Shown: piece by piece, positions 11,840-21,779 of the stretch
How positions within the stretch are numbered: position 1 is the first letter of the stretch
Layout of the letters: each line of letters starts with the position of its first letter
Origin: Symbiodinium kawagutii
Taxonomy: Eukaryota; Sar; Dinophyceae; Suessiales; Symbiodiniaceae
Direction: 5' to 3'
NCBI GenBank assembly: GCA_009767595.1
Contig: VSDK01025546.1
Span: forward strand, 30,807-94,806
Length of the DNA: 64,000 nt
Translations under genes and position numbers: made by a program
Notes under the pieces: model-generated
What the model was told of the DNA's origin: nothing
The model's database searches: none
Seen by the model: the letters and a program-made list of their open reading frames with translations, nothing else

Positions 11840-11931
11840 AGTGGGCGTACCCCCAAATCATCCAATATTGGTCATTTATTGTTATAAACTACATTTTTTT
11901 TAGGGTCCCCTATGGCGTGAGAAACCCCCCA
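11840..11931. mobile_element. Diverged family C element
   Basis: GTACCCCCAAATCATCC near the left end, GGGTCCCCTATGGCGTGAG near the right end and the central GTTATAAACTACATTTTTTT match the layout of other family C copies. The left terminus is eroded. Confidence 0.55.
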
Positions 11932-11934
11932 ATG

Positions 11935-12420
11935 ATCAACCATCATCATAACCATCATAGTTGATTAATACATGTTAATGACTATCATAGCCATAGTTGA
12001 TAACCATCTTAATAATCACAACCATCATCATAAGCCATCATAATGTCAGATAATAATGGCTGACATTTTTGATATATTCCCACAAAGTCATCATATGTTA
12101 TAATATAACCATCATCATCATAACCAATTGATAACCATCATATCCATTAACTAACCATCATCACCCACTATACAACATAACCATCATTAATCATTAACAT
12201 AACCATCATTCACACTCATTCACCATACCTACTTAATAGCCCAGCACTATTTATGATATATGATGATTAATAACCATTTAATAACCAATGATCAGCCATA
12301 AACCATATAATCCATCAATTGGTTAATATGATAATTATGATCAACCATTATCAAACATGATTGAGCACTATCACAATCCACAATGATCAGCCATTAATAG
12401 CCCCACTTTCACCATTCCCC
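11935..12420 (+). repeat. AACCATCATNA repeat block
   Basis: Degenerate AACCATCATNAT units on the plus strand run for about 480 bp with no exon. Just beyond the next exon the bias flips to TGGTT (12540-12830), so the strand bias changes on the two sides of the island. Confidence 0.75.
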
Positions 12421-12427
12421 CGCAGAG

Positions 12428-12482
12428 GTACTGGCGGCCGCTATCTTCTCTTCGCTGACCTTTTTTGGTTTGGGAGTCGCAG
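12428..12482 (+). CDS. Gene A, membrane-segment exon
   Basis: After CATTCCCCCGCAGAG the frame VLAAAIFSSLTFFGLGVA reaches a GTGCGT donor in phase 1. Joined to the next exon it continues GIGCAALF, which together make a hydrophobic run of about 26 residues, long enough for one transmembrane helix. Preferred over the other strand because of the acceptor, the donor and the phase match. Confidence 0.6.
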
Positions 12483-12539
12483 GTGCGTGCGCCACAGAGG
12501 AAGCATGGTGAACACTGCGGAATGGGCTGGCGGTGGTGA

Positions 12540-13660
12540 ATAATGATTAACACTGGTGAATTTTTGGTTTATAAGTTAGTATTGATTATCAATTTTAATA
12601 TTGGTTAATAGTGTTCAATAATGGTTAATAATGGTTGACTTGAGCAATATTGATTCATCATGATTAAATCATGCTTCAAGATGGTTGCAAGTGCTTAGAA
12701 GGGGTGACATACTAATCGAAAATAGTCAAAAATAGGACCTCATGGTGATAGAATGGTTGACAAGGTTTAAGAATGGCTTGTAATGGTTGATGATGACGGC
12801 TAATCATGGTTGATAATGATCAACCATTGTCATCGTGCACCATTGTCAACCATCATGATATCTTGTGAATATGATCACAAATTATCATTTTTCAGTCAAA
12901 TAATATCTAGTCAACCGTGAACTACCATTATCAATTTCCTTTATCAACCATTAAACACCATCAAACCGTTGATTAACTGCAAACTAATGATGCCAAAAGT
13001 GATTTTTTCCAACCAATATTCACCATGATGTACCATTATCAACTATTATTATATCCTAAATGTGATCACCATTAAAAACAAATGGTTGATAATTATCACC
13101 ATTTACTATTCTCAGCATATTCAACCACTATGATATTGTGATATCTTGTAAATTGATCACCATTATAATTCAGTAATTGACGACCCCGATTTTTTTGTGC
13201 TATTTGTATCATCCATTAATTGATTCATCATTTTCCTTTACCATTTCAATAGTTATTGATTTCTATTATTGTAAATTTTATTTGTACCATTGAATATTAA
13301 CCATTTGGTAAACTTCCCATTTATTCCATGTTTTATTGATTATGATTATGATTGTTCTATTAGCCATTGGATATCGATTTATTTATCATTATTCTAAATT
13401 CATCTATGTTTATCATTTCAACCATCATGATTTATCATTGGATCCCATTGCTATTATTACTATTGTTCTTTATTATTATTGATTCTTTATTACCATATTG
13501 GATCCCATCATTTCTTACCACTATTGTTGTTCTTATTGTTCTTTTTTGTTATTGACCACAATAGTGATCATTTGTTGATTGTTACTTTTATAGTAACATT
13601 TTTTGATCATTTATTGATTGTTACTATTATCATTACCATCATGAATTATCATTTACCACT
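12540..13660 (+). other. Intron of TGGTTGATAATGG then ATTATTGTT repeats
   Basis: Plus-strand TGGTTNATNATGG words dominate up to 12830, then AACCATTATCA words, then a T-rich stretch at 13200-13660 with ATTATTGTTCTTTATTATTA repeats. The open frame at 13367-13754 comes from the T-rich repeat. No exon seen. Confidence 0.6.
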
Positions 13661-13688
13661 TGGTGAATCAACCAACGGGGGTCTCCAG

Positions 13689-13781
13689 GGATCGGCTGTG
13701 CGGCGCTTTTTGGGCCAGGCTTTCGGACGCAGAATTGCGAAGCGCTCTGTGTAGGCGGGGAGCGTTGCCAGTGGTTGATCC
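13689..13781 (+). CDS. Gene A, Cys-containing exon
   Basis: Phase 1 in after GGGGTCTCCAG (then G), phase 1 out before GTGTGG. The frame continues the membrane segment with GIGCAALFGPGFRTQNCEAL and then CVGGERCQWLI. Four cysteines follow the helix within about 30 residues, which suggests a disulphide-bonded luminal or extracellular part; this is inference. A second frame (DRLCGAFWARLSDAELRSAL) is also open but does not match the phase of the neighbours. Confidence 0.6.
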
Positions 13782-13802
13782 GTGTGGGTTGGTGGGTTGG
13801 TT

Positions 13803-13843
13803 GGTGAAGTTGGCTAAGTTGGTTGGGTTCAGTTGGTTGGGTC
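13803..13843 (+). repeat. 41-bp direct repeat, left copy
   Basis: GGTGAAGTTGGCTAAGTTGG followed by TTGGGTTCAGTTGGTTGGGTC occurs identically here and at 14877-14917. The two copies bracket about 1,030 bp of CAACA-peppered DNA with an open frame. Confidence 0.9.
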
Positions 13844-14464
13844 AACAGGGTGCTGATGACAACAGGTGAGAGCTCTCTCCAACAAATCTGGAGGATCACG
13901 CCAACAATGGAGGACAACGAGGGTTTCAGGACCCAACAGATCCTTGCCAACGTCTTCAAGAAGTACAACTGGACCAATGGCTACTTGTGGACGTACAACG
14001 TCCCAATGGATCTGTCCAACATGCTGGCAGGAGTCAACACTCCAAAGGATTTGGCTCCAACAAAGGCATACAACCTTTTGGCCATGTTGGACTACTCTGG
14101 AACACAGAGCTTGTTCGACATGCCAACAGATCTCGAACAACAAGTTCATGGACTTCTGCAACAGATGCATTCAGTGGCAAACCAACAAGGGTATTCCACT
14201 GACAACTTGAGGTTTGAGGGAGTGAAAACAGTGGAGAGGCTCCGAGGAAGTTCAACATTGATTGACTGGATGGAGTCCAACACCACTGAGGCCAACATCC
14301 TTGCTGACTTCAAGGAGAAGAACACGTGGCGCAAGGCCAACAATCGCAATGCCAACACGGCCACGGATTCTCAACAGTGGAGGCGAGCAACAAAGGCCAA
14401 GGCAGCTCCACCAACAGCTCCACCAACGTCACCAACAGCGGCAGACATGGAGATCGAAGACTGA
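13829..14464 (+). CDS. Uncharacterised single-exon open frame in CAACA-rich block
   Basis: An open frame with protein-like composition runs to a stop at 14464. A start at the methionine of MEDNEGFRTQQILANVFK (13909) would give 185 residues; upstream in-frame methionines at 13823 and 13856 fall in the flanking repeat. The middle is mixed helical (KAYNLLAMLDYSGT, LEQQVHGLLQQMHSVANQQG). The tail is basic, then Ala/Pro/Thr-rich, and ends ADMEIED. It lies between two perfect 41-bp direct repeats, in a gene A intron, with a different base signature from the exons. It may be a mobile or retrocopied gene. No family is recognised. Confidence 0.5.
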   Translation, partial: SVGWVNRVLMTTGESSLQQIWRITPTMEDNEGFRTQQILANVFKKYNWTNGYLWTYNVPMDLSNMLAGVNTPKDLAPTKAYNLLAMLDYSGTQSLFDMPTDLEQQVHGLLQQMHSVANQQGYSTDNLRFEGVKTVERLRGSSTLIDWMESNTTEANILADFKEKNTWRKANNRNANTATDSQQWRRATKAKAAPPTAPPTSPTAADMEIED

Positions 14465-14876
14465 GGGACACTCCAACATGGAGATCAACACGTGAGTGCC
14501 CACAGTACTTTTAATTAAATATCCCCAACAGGTGCGGTCGCCAACACCTAAAATAAGCCCAACTGGCAATTGGGGTGCAACAGTATAGTTCCAACAAATG
14601 TACAGTTATCTTTACAACATGTTAGTGTATCAACATCGAGTTCAACATGTTAGTCTACTTTTGTGGAGGTTGAAGTTCAACAACTTTCAACATCCAAGAG
14701 GGGGCGTTAAGAGACAACATGTTTCTTATCACCAACATGTACTTGATTTACCACAACATGTGCTTCGGCTCAACACAGGCCTTGAGCCGGCCCCAACAGA
14801 CAGTGCAACGCGCGCTACAACAAAAGGTGCTCAACAAGTTGAGATCACAACAGTTGGAACTCACCCCAATTTCACA
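14465..14876 (+). repeat. Non-coding part of the CAACA-peppered block
   Basis: After the stop the CAACA and CCAAC words continue at the same density (CCCAACAGG, GCCAACACC, TTCAACATG, CACAACATG) although no frame is open. The signature is therefore a property of the DNA and not of codon choice. Confidence 0.75.
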
Positions 14877-14917
14877 GGTGAAGTTGGCTAAGTTGGTTGG
14901 GTTCAGTTGGTTGGGTC
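14877..14917 (+). repeat. 41-bp direct repeat, right copy
   Basis: Identical over 41 bases to 13803-13843. The start-to-start distance is 1,074 bp. It is followed by TTGGTTGGTTGG, as the left copy is preceded by TTGGTTGG-type DNA. Confidence 0.9.
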
Positions 14918-15249
14918 GAGTTGGTTGGTTGGCCAAAGGTGGTGAAAATGGCAGCCAACCAGGCAACAATCATTAATGGCGTTTATCGTGTTTTATTATC
15001 AAAAGTTGACCCACCCTATCAGGTGGATACGCAAAAGGTGGATACCCGTAATTTTTTTACAAACCAAAAAAAATCAAAAAAAGTCATTGGTTTCTACCAG
15101 GAAATGTAACTACTAGTTGTTATAGCTGCAGTTATAGCCATACAGTTGGTTAATCATCAATAACTTAGCTAATTTCAAGAGCAATGAAAACCAGGTTTTC
15201 TATTCGGTTCAGGACGTAGGGTGCGAAGGGGTCTTGCACAGCTGTTCAG

Positions 15250-15600
15250 ACGGGTACGGGACTGTTGGTACGGGTTTCGGTGCGGGTGCGGGTACGGGTA
15301 CGGGCGCAGGTGCGGTACATGGGTACATGGGTATGGTACGGGCATGGGTACGGGCACGGTACAGGCATGGGTACGGGTACGGTGCGGGGTACGATGTACC
15401 CCGTACCGAAATAGCGGCAGAAATAGCAGCAGATCTGCCGCTATTTCTGCCGCTATTTGGGTACAGGGTACATAGGTACATGGGTACGGTACATGGGTAC
15501 AATATACCGTACCCCGTACCGTACCCGTACCCATGTCATGTACCATATGTACCGTACCCATGTACCATACATAGCGCACGGTACCAATATGCCATATGCC
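15250..15600. repeat. GGTACGGG / CCCGTACC array
   Basis: GGTAC-type units (GGGTACGG, GGTACATGG) run on the plus strand to about 15490 and give way to CCGTACCC units. This makes a large imperfect inverted array inside the insertion. Open frames on both strands here are periodic low-complexity translations and are rejected. Confidence 0.85.
15409..15458. repeat. 50-bp near-perfect palindrome
   Basis: AAATAGCGGCAGAAATAGC and its exact reverse complement flank the inner palindrome GCAGATCTGC. Only one base pair of the 50-bp hairpin is mismatched. It sits at the centre of the GGTAC array. A second hairpin, GGTGCGGGGTAC-GAT-GTACCCCGTACC, lies just before it at 15381-15407. Confidence 0.95.
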
Positions 15601-15671
15601 TTTTTTGGCCTTTTCGTACCTATTTTTTATGGGCCAATAGAGCATTCCTCTTGAAATTAGCTAATCAATAA

Positions 15672-15769
15672 CTGGTTGGTGAATTTTCAAACATTTTTTT
15701 TCTAGTGATTACTAAGAAATGGTTGGTTGAGTCATATTTTTCATAGGGGGTGGTTCAACCACCAACCAG
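15672..15769. mobile_element. Family B inverted-repeat element
   Basis: CTGGTTGGTGAATTTTC at the left and TTCAACCACCAACCAG at the right, with the family core TCTAGTGATTACTAAGAAA and TTTTTCATAGGGGG. Its left end directly abuts the target duplication of the 498-bp insertion. Confidence 0.8.
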
Positions 15770-15833
15770 GTAACCTATGCCAATAACAACACACAAATGG
15801 GCCCACCGCGTCCACCGGTCGCTGTCCCTGCAG

Positions 15834-15890
15834 CCCTGCGACCAGGTCTTGAGGGGATCGCTGGCGAGACAGATTGCAGCTGGGCGATGA
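15834..15890 (+). CDS. Gene A, 19-codon exon
   Basis: After CTGTCCCTGCAG the frame PLRPGLEGIAGETDCSWAM is open in phase 1, matching the previous exon. A GC-type donor (GCACAG) keeps phase 1 to the next exon. The opposite strand also gives an open exon-like frame, so strand confidence rests on the phase chain. Confidence 0.5.
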   Translation, partial: PCDQVLRGSLARQIAAGR

Positions 15891-16394
15891 GCACAGGAAA
15901 AACAAGATTTGTTGTACAGGATTTTACAATCCTTTAGTACTATTATCTTCTTTAGTACTTACTATTAGTCTTATTGTTGTTATATTTGTTTTTACAAGAA
16001 TAGTAATGAGGAAGGAAAAGGAGTTGATAGGAATTACAAATTGTTTTCTCAAAAGCAGTAATAGGATTTATCAAAAACACAGTAATTTGGACCAATAATC
16101 TTTTTTAAATATATAGAAATCATTTGATGGGAATAGTTGATCTCGCAAATCAATAGGAATTGTGTAGAATCTTGTTACACAGCAATTCATCCCGAAAATC
16201 CTGTTGTAAACAGGAATGAAAACACAGGATATGTGTTTTAATTAGTGATTTGGTATGATATTTTGATATGAAACTAAACTTAGCAACTCATCCCGAAACT
16301 GAATGGAATCAACTGATGTTTTGTTTATAAACAGGCACGATGGGAAATTGACATGTCCAAGTTGAATGGTGAAGTGAGATAAATCACCACCTGG

Positions 16395-16498
16395 TGGTTT
16401 CTCAAGTTTTAGGGCTACCTCCAATTATCATCCAGTTTATTGACCATATATAAAAATAAACCAACCATTTTGGAGGTCCCCTATTTTGAGAAACCATC
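16395..16498. mobile_element. Family C inverted-repeat element
   Basis: TGGTGGTTTCTCAAG at the left, CCCTATTTTGAGAAACCATCA at the right, with AATAAACCAACCATTTTGG inside. About 104 bp. Confidence 0.8.
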
Positions 16499-16599
16499 AA
16501 GTGGACCATGATTATAGCTCAGAATATTTGTTTCGGTGAGTTATTTAGTAGGATAAAAGGACGATGATTATAGCATACTTCGGTTTCCTATGTGAGTAG

Positions 16600-18340
16600 G
16601 ATGGATTTTTTGTTACACAGCTATGGGGCTGCTCGATATAGTGATTACCCTCAGACCTGGCAATTCAAATCCAGCACTAGCCAGTCCAGCATCGGAATTT
16701 CACAGCCGCTTGAAACAAGAGCTGAGCAAACAGTCAGGATATGATATCGTGGGTTCCATTATGCTTCAAAGTGGGGATGGATGTCGCAACGATCATTCAG
16801 GAAATCCTAGAGATAGAACACTTGTTGGATCATTTCCTGCATTTGAACCTGCAAGATCCTGCAAGTATGTAAATGGAACCAATAGCCAATACCCACGTTA
16901 TGTGTTCTTGAAAACGTTTGAGCAACCGACAACTTAGAACACTTTAGTGTTGGTGCAGTCTTCGGGTTTAAACATGCGTTCACGACCTGCATTACCGATA
17001 GGGGCCACCGTGTAACTCATACCTTTCATTGGGCATTCAATTCTGGTTCAAGAAATGCACAACAGATAGGGGCCCACCTTAATTGCTGATGATGACCTTC
17101 CAGACATCACTTTTTTCTCTCCGATGCTCGGTTGGGCTCCCCAAGACGGAACAGTTATTTGGAACAATTACCCTTCGATAAACCCTCCTGGCAATGTTGG
17201 AGTTGTTCAAACCGTGTCAGGAGTGACACCACGGTCGCATTCCTCCCAGTTCAACGAAATCAGCAATTTTTGCCGCATATATGGCACTGAAAATGTAGGA
17301 GCGATGCAGAAAAGAGATGGCATTTTTGAGTTGTTGATCGGTCCTACAGAACCCTGTCGTTGGAAATATGACACTTTGACAGAACGAGAAGGAGATGAAA
17401 GCAGCTGCTCTGACCATGCAGACACTTGGACAGATCAGTTGGCCTTTTTGTTTTTGCGACCACTGTGGTTTCGTCGTGAACGACTGGAACAGCAACATGG
17501 CCCGCTTGTGAATCTGGACATGTCCATGGCTGTTGAGGAAGTGGCAGCGACAAAGAATGCATGGCTGGAGTCTGGGTTGGCTTCGAATGAAGGACAAATT
17601 TCATTGACATAAAATGAGCCTTTTTCCATGGATCCTGCCTTGAAATTATTCCAGGGTGTAGGTCACCCCCGGCCATGATTTTTCTGGAATGATGAGTGCA
17701 GAATAATTTCCTTGCCGGGTATCAAAGTTTCAGTTTCAGTGATTCGGGAATAAGTAGCTGGAAGTGTGCGGAATGATTTTTGACAAAAAGGTGTTTGTAT
17801 GGATGACCGACCTCACTTGAGATAATTTTCCGTATAGGAACATGTAATTTCTAAAATGAAATTCTGAAGGTGGCCACCACACTGGAATATGTTATAAAGA
17901 AAGTGAATGATTTACCGCCTGCAATCCGGAATGATTTGGATGCAGGGAAAGAACGGGGTGACCAACTAAAACAAAACATGCCAAATGTATGGCCATTAAC
18001 AATTCATGGGTTTGACTTGGTCTTACGGTTAACCAAGTTTTTCTTTACAAGGTGTTTGCTGACAACATAATCTATGTGGGTGATTTTTTTTCCCGGGGAT
18101 GTGTTTACCTGGCGGAAAAAATGGGAAACCAAGGTGGATGTGGCCAGAATAATTCAAAATCATTTGTGGTGTCAGACAACCACCACACCCACGAAGGCAG
18201 CCCCCATCCTTTTCCCCTCGTTTCATGCCTTTCTCTAATTCATCTCGTCAAAGGTGGTCCAAGTATTTGTAACAGTATTTGCCCTGTGTGTGTATGCACG
18301 TGTGTGTTTGTGTGTTTCCTTGATGTTTGGCTGTAAGACA
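16600..18340 (+). other. Low-repeat block with several open frames
   Basis: This 1.7-kb block of a gene A intron lacks the usual A/TGGTT repeats. It carries plus-strand open frames at 16623-16937 (104 codons), 17124-17612 (162 codons, charged, with YDTLTEREGDESSCSDHAD), 17870-18070 (AIRNDLDAGKERGDQLKQ) and 18052-18336 (NIIYVGDFFSRGCVYLAEKMG). The composition is protein-like but G/C third-position bias is weak and the frames are broken relative to each other. It may be the remains of an inserted mobile-element gene. No family recognised. Confidence 0.35.
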
Positions 18341-18680
18341 ATGTTGCAAACCACATGGCATATGATACAAACATTATATTCATCCAGCTACAAACCATGA
18401 CTAACCACCATGACCAAGCCAGCTACTGGCCATGACCCAGTTGTGAACCATTGGTTAAGCACCATCATGAACCCGTTGATGAAGCAACCAAATGATGGGT
18501 TAACCACCATGGTTAGCCAAAATTGCTTAACCACCAGCATGAGGCCATTTGAATTCATATGAACCAATTGTTATCCACCACCATGAACCCATTGATGAAC
18601 CACATGATGGCCAAAAATGAACCACTGGTCCATGATTAACCTCAGTTTTGGTCATGTTGTGAACCCATTGATGAACCACA

Positions 18681-18804
18681 TGGGTGTTTCTCAAACCCGT
18701 AGTAGTCATTTGTAGTAATTAATAAACCATTGATGAACCCATAGTAGTCATTTATAGTAATAAACCAACCATTTTTGGAGGTCCCCCATTTTGAGAAACA
18801 CCCA
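18681..18804. mobile_element. Family C element with ACAT target duplication
   Basis: TGGGTGTTTCTCAAACCC at the left and CCCATTTTGAGAAACACCC at the right. ACAT precedes the left end and follows the right end. Internal AATAAACCAACCATTTTTGG is the family signature. Confidence 0.8.
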
Positions 18805-18841
18805 CATGATTCACCCACCATGACTGCATCACCACGCCCAG

Positions 18842-18915
18842 GTGTGGACAGCTGCTTCCGCGATGTCATTGATAGTCAGCCCCAGTGCGGAGCCCGATCC
18901 CGATGCGAGCTGCCA
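18842..18915 (+). CDS. Gene A, Cys-rich exon
   Basis: After CACCACGCCCAG (then G) the phase 1 frame gives SVDSCFRDVIDSQPQCGARS and RCELP before a GC-type donor (GCATGA). Three cysteines continue the Cys-rich character of the two preceding exons. A donor four bases earlier (GCCAGC) combined with the alternative acceptor of the next exon would also keep frame. Confidence 0.55.
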
Positions 18916-18969
18916 GCATGACGCCTCGGTTGGTAGCCCCCAGTGACACGGAACAGACTGGTTGTAAGG

Positions 18970-19089
18970 GTTACCCTCTGGTAAACTAGGATGGCAATGG
19001 AAAATCAACAATTTTGTGGGCAAAACCCTGGGAAATCAGTTTTAACTGGTGGATTTTCCGTTGCTATGTTGGATCACCAGAGGGGTAAC
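18970..19089. mobile_element. Family A inverted-repeat element
   Basis: GTTACCCTCTGGTAAACTAGG at the left is matched by GTTGGATCACCAGAGGGGTAAC-type sequence at the right. The inner arms read GGCAATGGAAAATCAAC and GTGGATTTTCCGTTGC. About 120 bp with no open frame. The ends can be read as CTCTG then GTAAAC and, on the right, CACCAG then AG. Confidence 0.8.
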
Positions 19090-19621
19090 GACAGTGGTTG
19101 TCAAGAACAGTTCACGTTTATCGGTCAATAGTGGTTGGTTAACAACAATTACTGCTTAAGAAAAATGGTGAGTAATATTTTGATGGTTAAAAATGATGGT
19201 TTACATGGTTATTTTCACTCTTGTTCTGTAGTGGCAGATGGTTGGTAGTTGCTAGTGATGTCCTAAGTCGATTGAGGGCTAAATAGATATGAACATGGGA
19301 GTTCACGTCTTGATAGGGCATCAGTGTATTTGTACATGGGATCATCATAGCATGTAGTTTCGTCAGTATTTCATAAACCTTGTAGTTGTACCAGTTGGTC
19401 CTTACGGCATCTCGTGCGTGCGTTCGTTAACCATCATGAACCTTCGCCATGGCCAATCGACTTTACTTGCGAAGATCAAAACTGTCATTGGTCAATCGGT
19501 TATGAAAAACCAGTACCAACCAATGTCGGCCTTCCTTCGCCGTAGCTATTTATGGTTGGTCACTGCTACGTTTTCCATGAGCCAAGTTTGACCAGCGGTG
19601 CAGTTTCCTTAGCCGCGACAG

Positions 19622-19719
19622 CTCCAGATCTCCAGGTCCCTGCGCGTCTACGTACGGTTCGTCATGGGCGTCTTTGCTCCGCTCTGTGACCTGCAGATTT
19701 GTCGTTCCGGGAAGGAGCT
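19622..19719 (+). CDS. Gene A, 33-codon exon
   Basis: From the acceptor GCCGCGACAG the frame LQISRSLRVYVRFVMGVFAP then LCDLQICRSGKEL runs to GTAGAT, leaving phase 2. Third positions are mostly G/C. An inner acceptor at 19635 (TCTCCAG then G) is an alternative that also keeps frame with a shifted upstream donor. The opposite strand has an open frame too (LPGTTNLQVTERSKDA), so strand rests on the phase chain. Confidence 0.55.
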
Positions 19720-19734
19720 GTAGATCAAACATCG

Positions 19735-20040
19735 ATAGGTTGATGATGTGTTTGATAGGTTGATAAATGGCTCAATGATGGCTGATTATGGTTGATTATG
19801 GTGGTTAATGGTGGTTAATGATGTTAATGATGGGTTAATGATGTTCATGATGGTCAATGATGGTGGTTATTGATGGTTGATGATGGTTGAATGATGGCTC
19901 AGTGTTCAGTCATGCTTGAGTCATGCTTGGTTAATGGTTCAACGATGGTTGATGCATGGTTGATTGAGAGTTTAATGATGGCTGATGTTTTGTTGATTGA
20001 TGGGTGATGTTTTCACACTGGTAAGAGAGCCACTTTCATG
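19735..20040 (+). repeat. GATGGTTNATGATGG repeat block
   Basis: Degenerate 11-13-bp units such as TTGATGATGGTTGAATGATGG run in one orientation for about 300 bp. No coding signal. Confidence 0.8.
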
Positions 20041-20336
20041 TAAACAAAACGGTGATTAGTGTTCACCAAAGCTGGCATGATGTTATCACAATCGTAAAAC
20101 AATGCTTGGTCTATGGTTCGGGAATGATTGAGCAATGGTTTTATAATGTTCGAGGAATATGGTTGAGCACTAGGATTGGTGGATGGTTGACAGGTGAAGA
20201 TGGCTACGAGTTAATCCCAACATGGTTGACAGTTAGATGACTATGTATTCCCAACGGCGATGCTTGGCGTCACATGAAACATCATCAATACGTTGTCCCA
20301 ACCTGTTACTCCATAACCTCAGACCATGGGCCACAG

Positions 20337-20394
20337 CGGGAGGCCCCGAACTGCTGCCAAGCAGCAGAATCAGAAGCTTTTGTTAGGAGGTTTT
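20337..20394 (+). CDS. Gene A, basic exon
   Basis: From GGGCCACAG in phase 2 the frame GRPRTAAKQQNQKLLLGGF reaches GTTTGC in phase 0, matching both neighbours. The sequence is basic and glutamine-rich. Three plus frames are open across this 60-bp island, so the call depends on phase. Confidence 0.4.
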
Positions 20395-20416
20395 GTTTGC
20401 ATCAGTGTTGGTAGAT

Positions 20417-20520
20417 GGGTGTTTCTCAGAATAGGGTACCTCCCAAAGCATCCATTAATCAATCATCATGTTTAGTAATAAACCAATCATTTTTGGGTAC
20501 CCCTATTTTGAGAAACCCCC
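20417..20520. mobile_element. Family C element with AGAT target duplication
   Basis: GGGTGTTTCTCAGAATAGGG at the left, CCCCTATTTTGAGAAACCCCC at the right. AGAT occurs immediately before (20413-20416) and after (20521-20524). This is a clean example of a four-base target duplication. Confidence 0.9.
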
Positions 20521-21202
20521 AGATATGCATTGTTTCTTCAATGGGGCATTAGCCAACCTGCGACAAATGGGTATTTCACAAATGCTCAAGAGTTGGTAGT
20601 GTGTTTGGATTTTAGTCAGTTTCCTCACATTTGAACGTGGCACTTTTGAGTTCAACATGGTGAATGTATCAAATGCACAGATATGTTTATCAAGTTGTTT
20701 TTCATGTTTCACTGTTGGAAGGGTCAAACGGTAGATACGTTTGCTGCTGATGCATTCAATTTCAAGGCCACAAAGAATATTGAACAATGTCATTACTGAT
20801 TATCCTAACCGTTACTTGATAGCATTGATCATGGTCAGCCATGATCAATGTTGAATCATGATTTAGTTCATATTGTAGCTATACTAATTCATTACAACGA
20901 TTAACCATCCTTCACCATTACAGACATCATTGGACAGCTGATGGCCATTCCGTCGACCCATCGTTAGTGCAACATCATAGATTCTTATGAACCACCCTGT
21001 ATAGTTTAACGCACATCCTTCATATGGCTACGGATCAGAACCCTGTACCCCTGGTTCCCCGTTCTTAACCATGTTTTCCCCATGATTGTTGGTGGTTATC
21101 CCAGTTATCCCCTATTAGTTGGTTGGTTAACTGCTTGATCCAGCTCGCCATATCTAACCAATGTCCCATTCAACTTCACCATGGTAACTTGTTTGATTCC
21201 AG

Positions 21203-21335
21203 GTTCAGCTCACCCGAGGCGAGTTAATGATCGCCTTCCACGCCTTTAAGTTCCCCATCAAGAACGCACGCCTGCGGAAGTTGCATCTTGAACTGAACTG
21301 CTGGGGCGGCTTCAGGGAGAGGCTATGGGCAACTG
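21203..21335 (+). CDS. Gene A, 44-codon exon
   Basis: The acceptor GTTTGATTCCAG (then G) and the donor GTGGGG bound a frame that starts VQLTRGELMIAFHAFKFPIK, continues NARLRKLHLELNCWGGFRER and ends LWAT. Third positions are strongly G/C and the other frames are poorer. It is amphipathic and probably helical. No family recognised. Confidence 0.7.
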
Positions 21336-21779
21336 GTGGGGTACTAGTAGCCATGAGAATGACGATTTTTTGTTAGAAGCCATCAGTTGAGGTGCGTTGT
21401 CCATTTTGCAGCAATTTATTATATAGCCATTTTCAACCAGCATTAAAGATATTGATTTTTCTTTTTCGTACAGAATCAAATGTGTTGCATTATTCCATCC
21501 ACCAGAGTGGTTTTGAGGTTGAAGCCACCAGCCCGATCAGAACTGACCGAAGTTGTGGTTTCATTTTGGTGGTGTACCACACGAAGGTGTGAAGTCATTT
21601 GTTTGTTGGGCACCACCCCATGCATCAGTCAATGTAAATGTGCATCCCATGCTAACAAGAAAATAAAGAGCTGCGTGTGTCATCATTATCAATCTTTCTC
21701 AAGAAAGCTACTAATGAGGCATCATTGCTCATCATCAACCACTAGAAGCATATAGAAACTATCATTGGCCATGAGGCAA

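Larger units (their letters stand above)
15166..15663. mobile_element. 498-bp inverted-repeat insertion with 10-bp target duplication
   Basis: The ends are TAGCTAATTTCAAGAGCAATG on the left and the complement of TAGCTAATTTCAAGAGGAATG on the right, with one mismatch in 21. ATCAATAACT flanks both sides (15156-15165 and 15664-15673). A related locus at 55697-55773 has the same flanking DNA with a single ATCAATAACT and no insert, so it serves as an empty site. There is no transposase frame; the interior is GGTAC-rich palindromic DNA. Long duplication and inverted ends resemble Mutator-type non-autonomous elements, by inference. Confidence 0.85.

Noticed and set aside
13367-13754. Hydrophobic plus-strand frames resembling membrane proteins
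   Set aside because: They come from the T-rich ATTATTGTTCTT repeat stretch, which makes Leu, Ile and Phe runs in any frame.
15175-15671. Open frames on both strands rich in Tyr, Pro, Cys, Val or Gly, Tyr, Thr
   Set aside because: They are periodic translations of the GGTAC array inside the mobile insertion.
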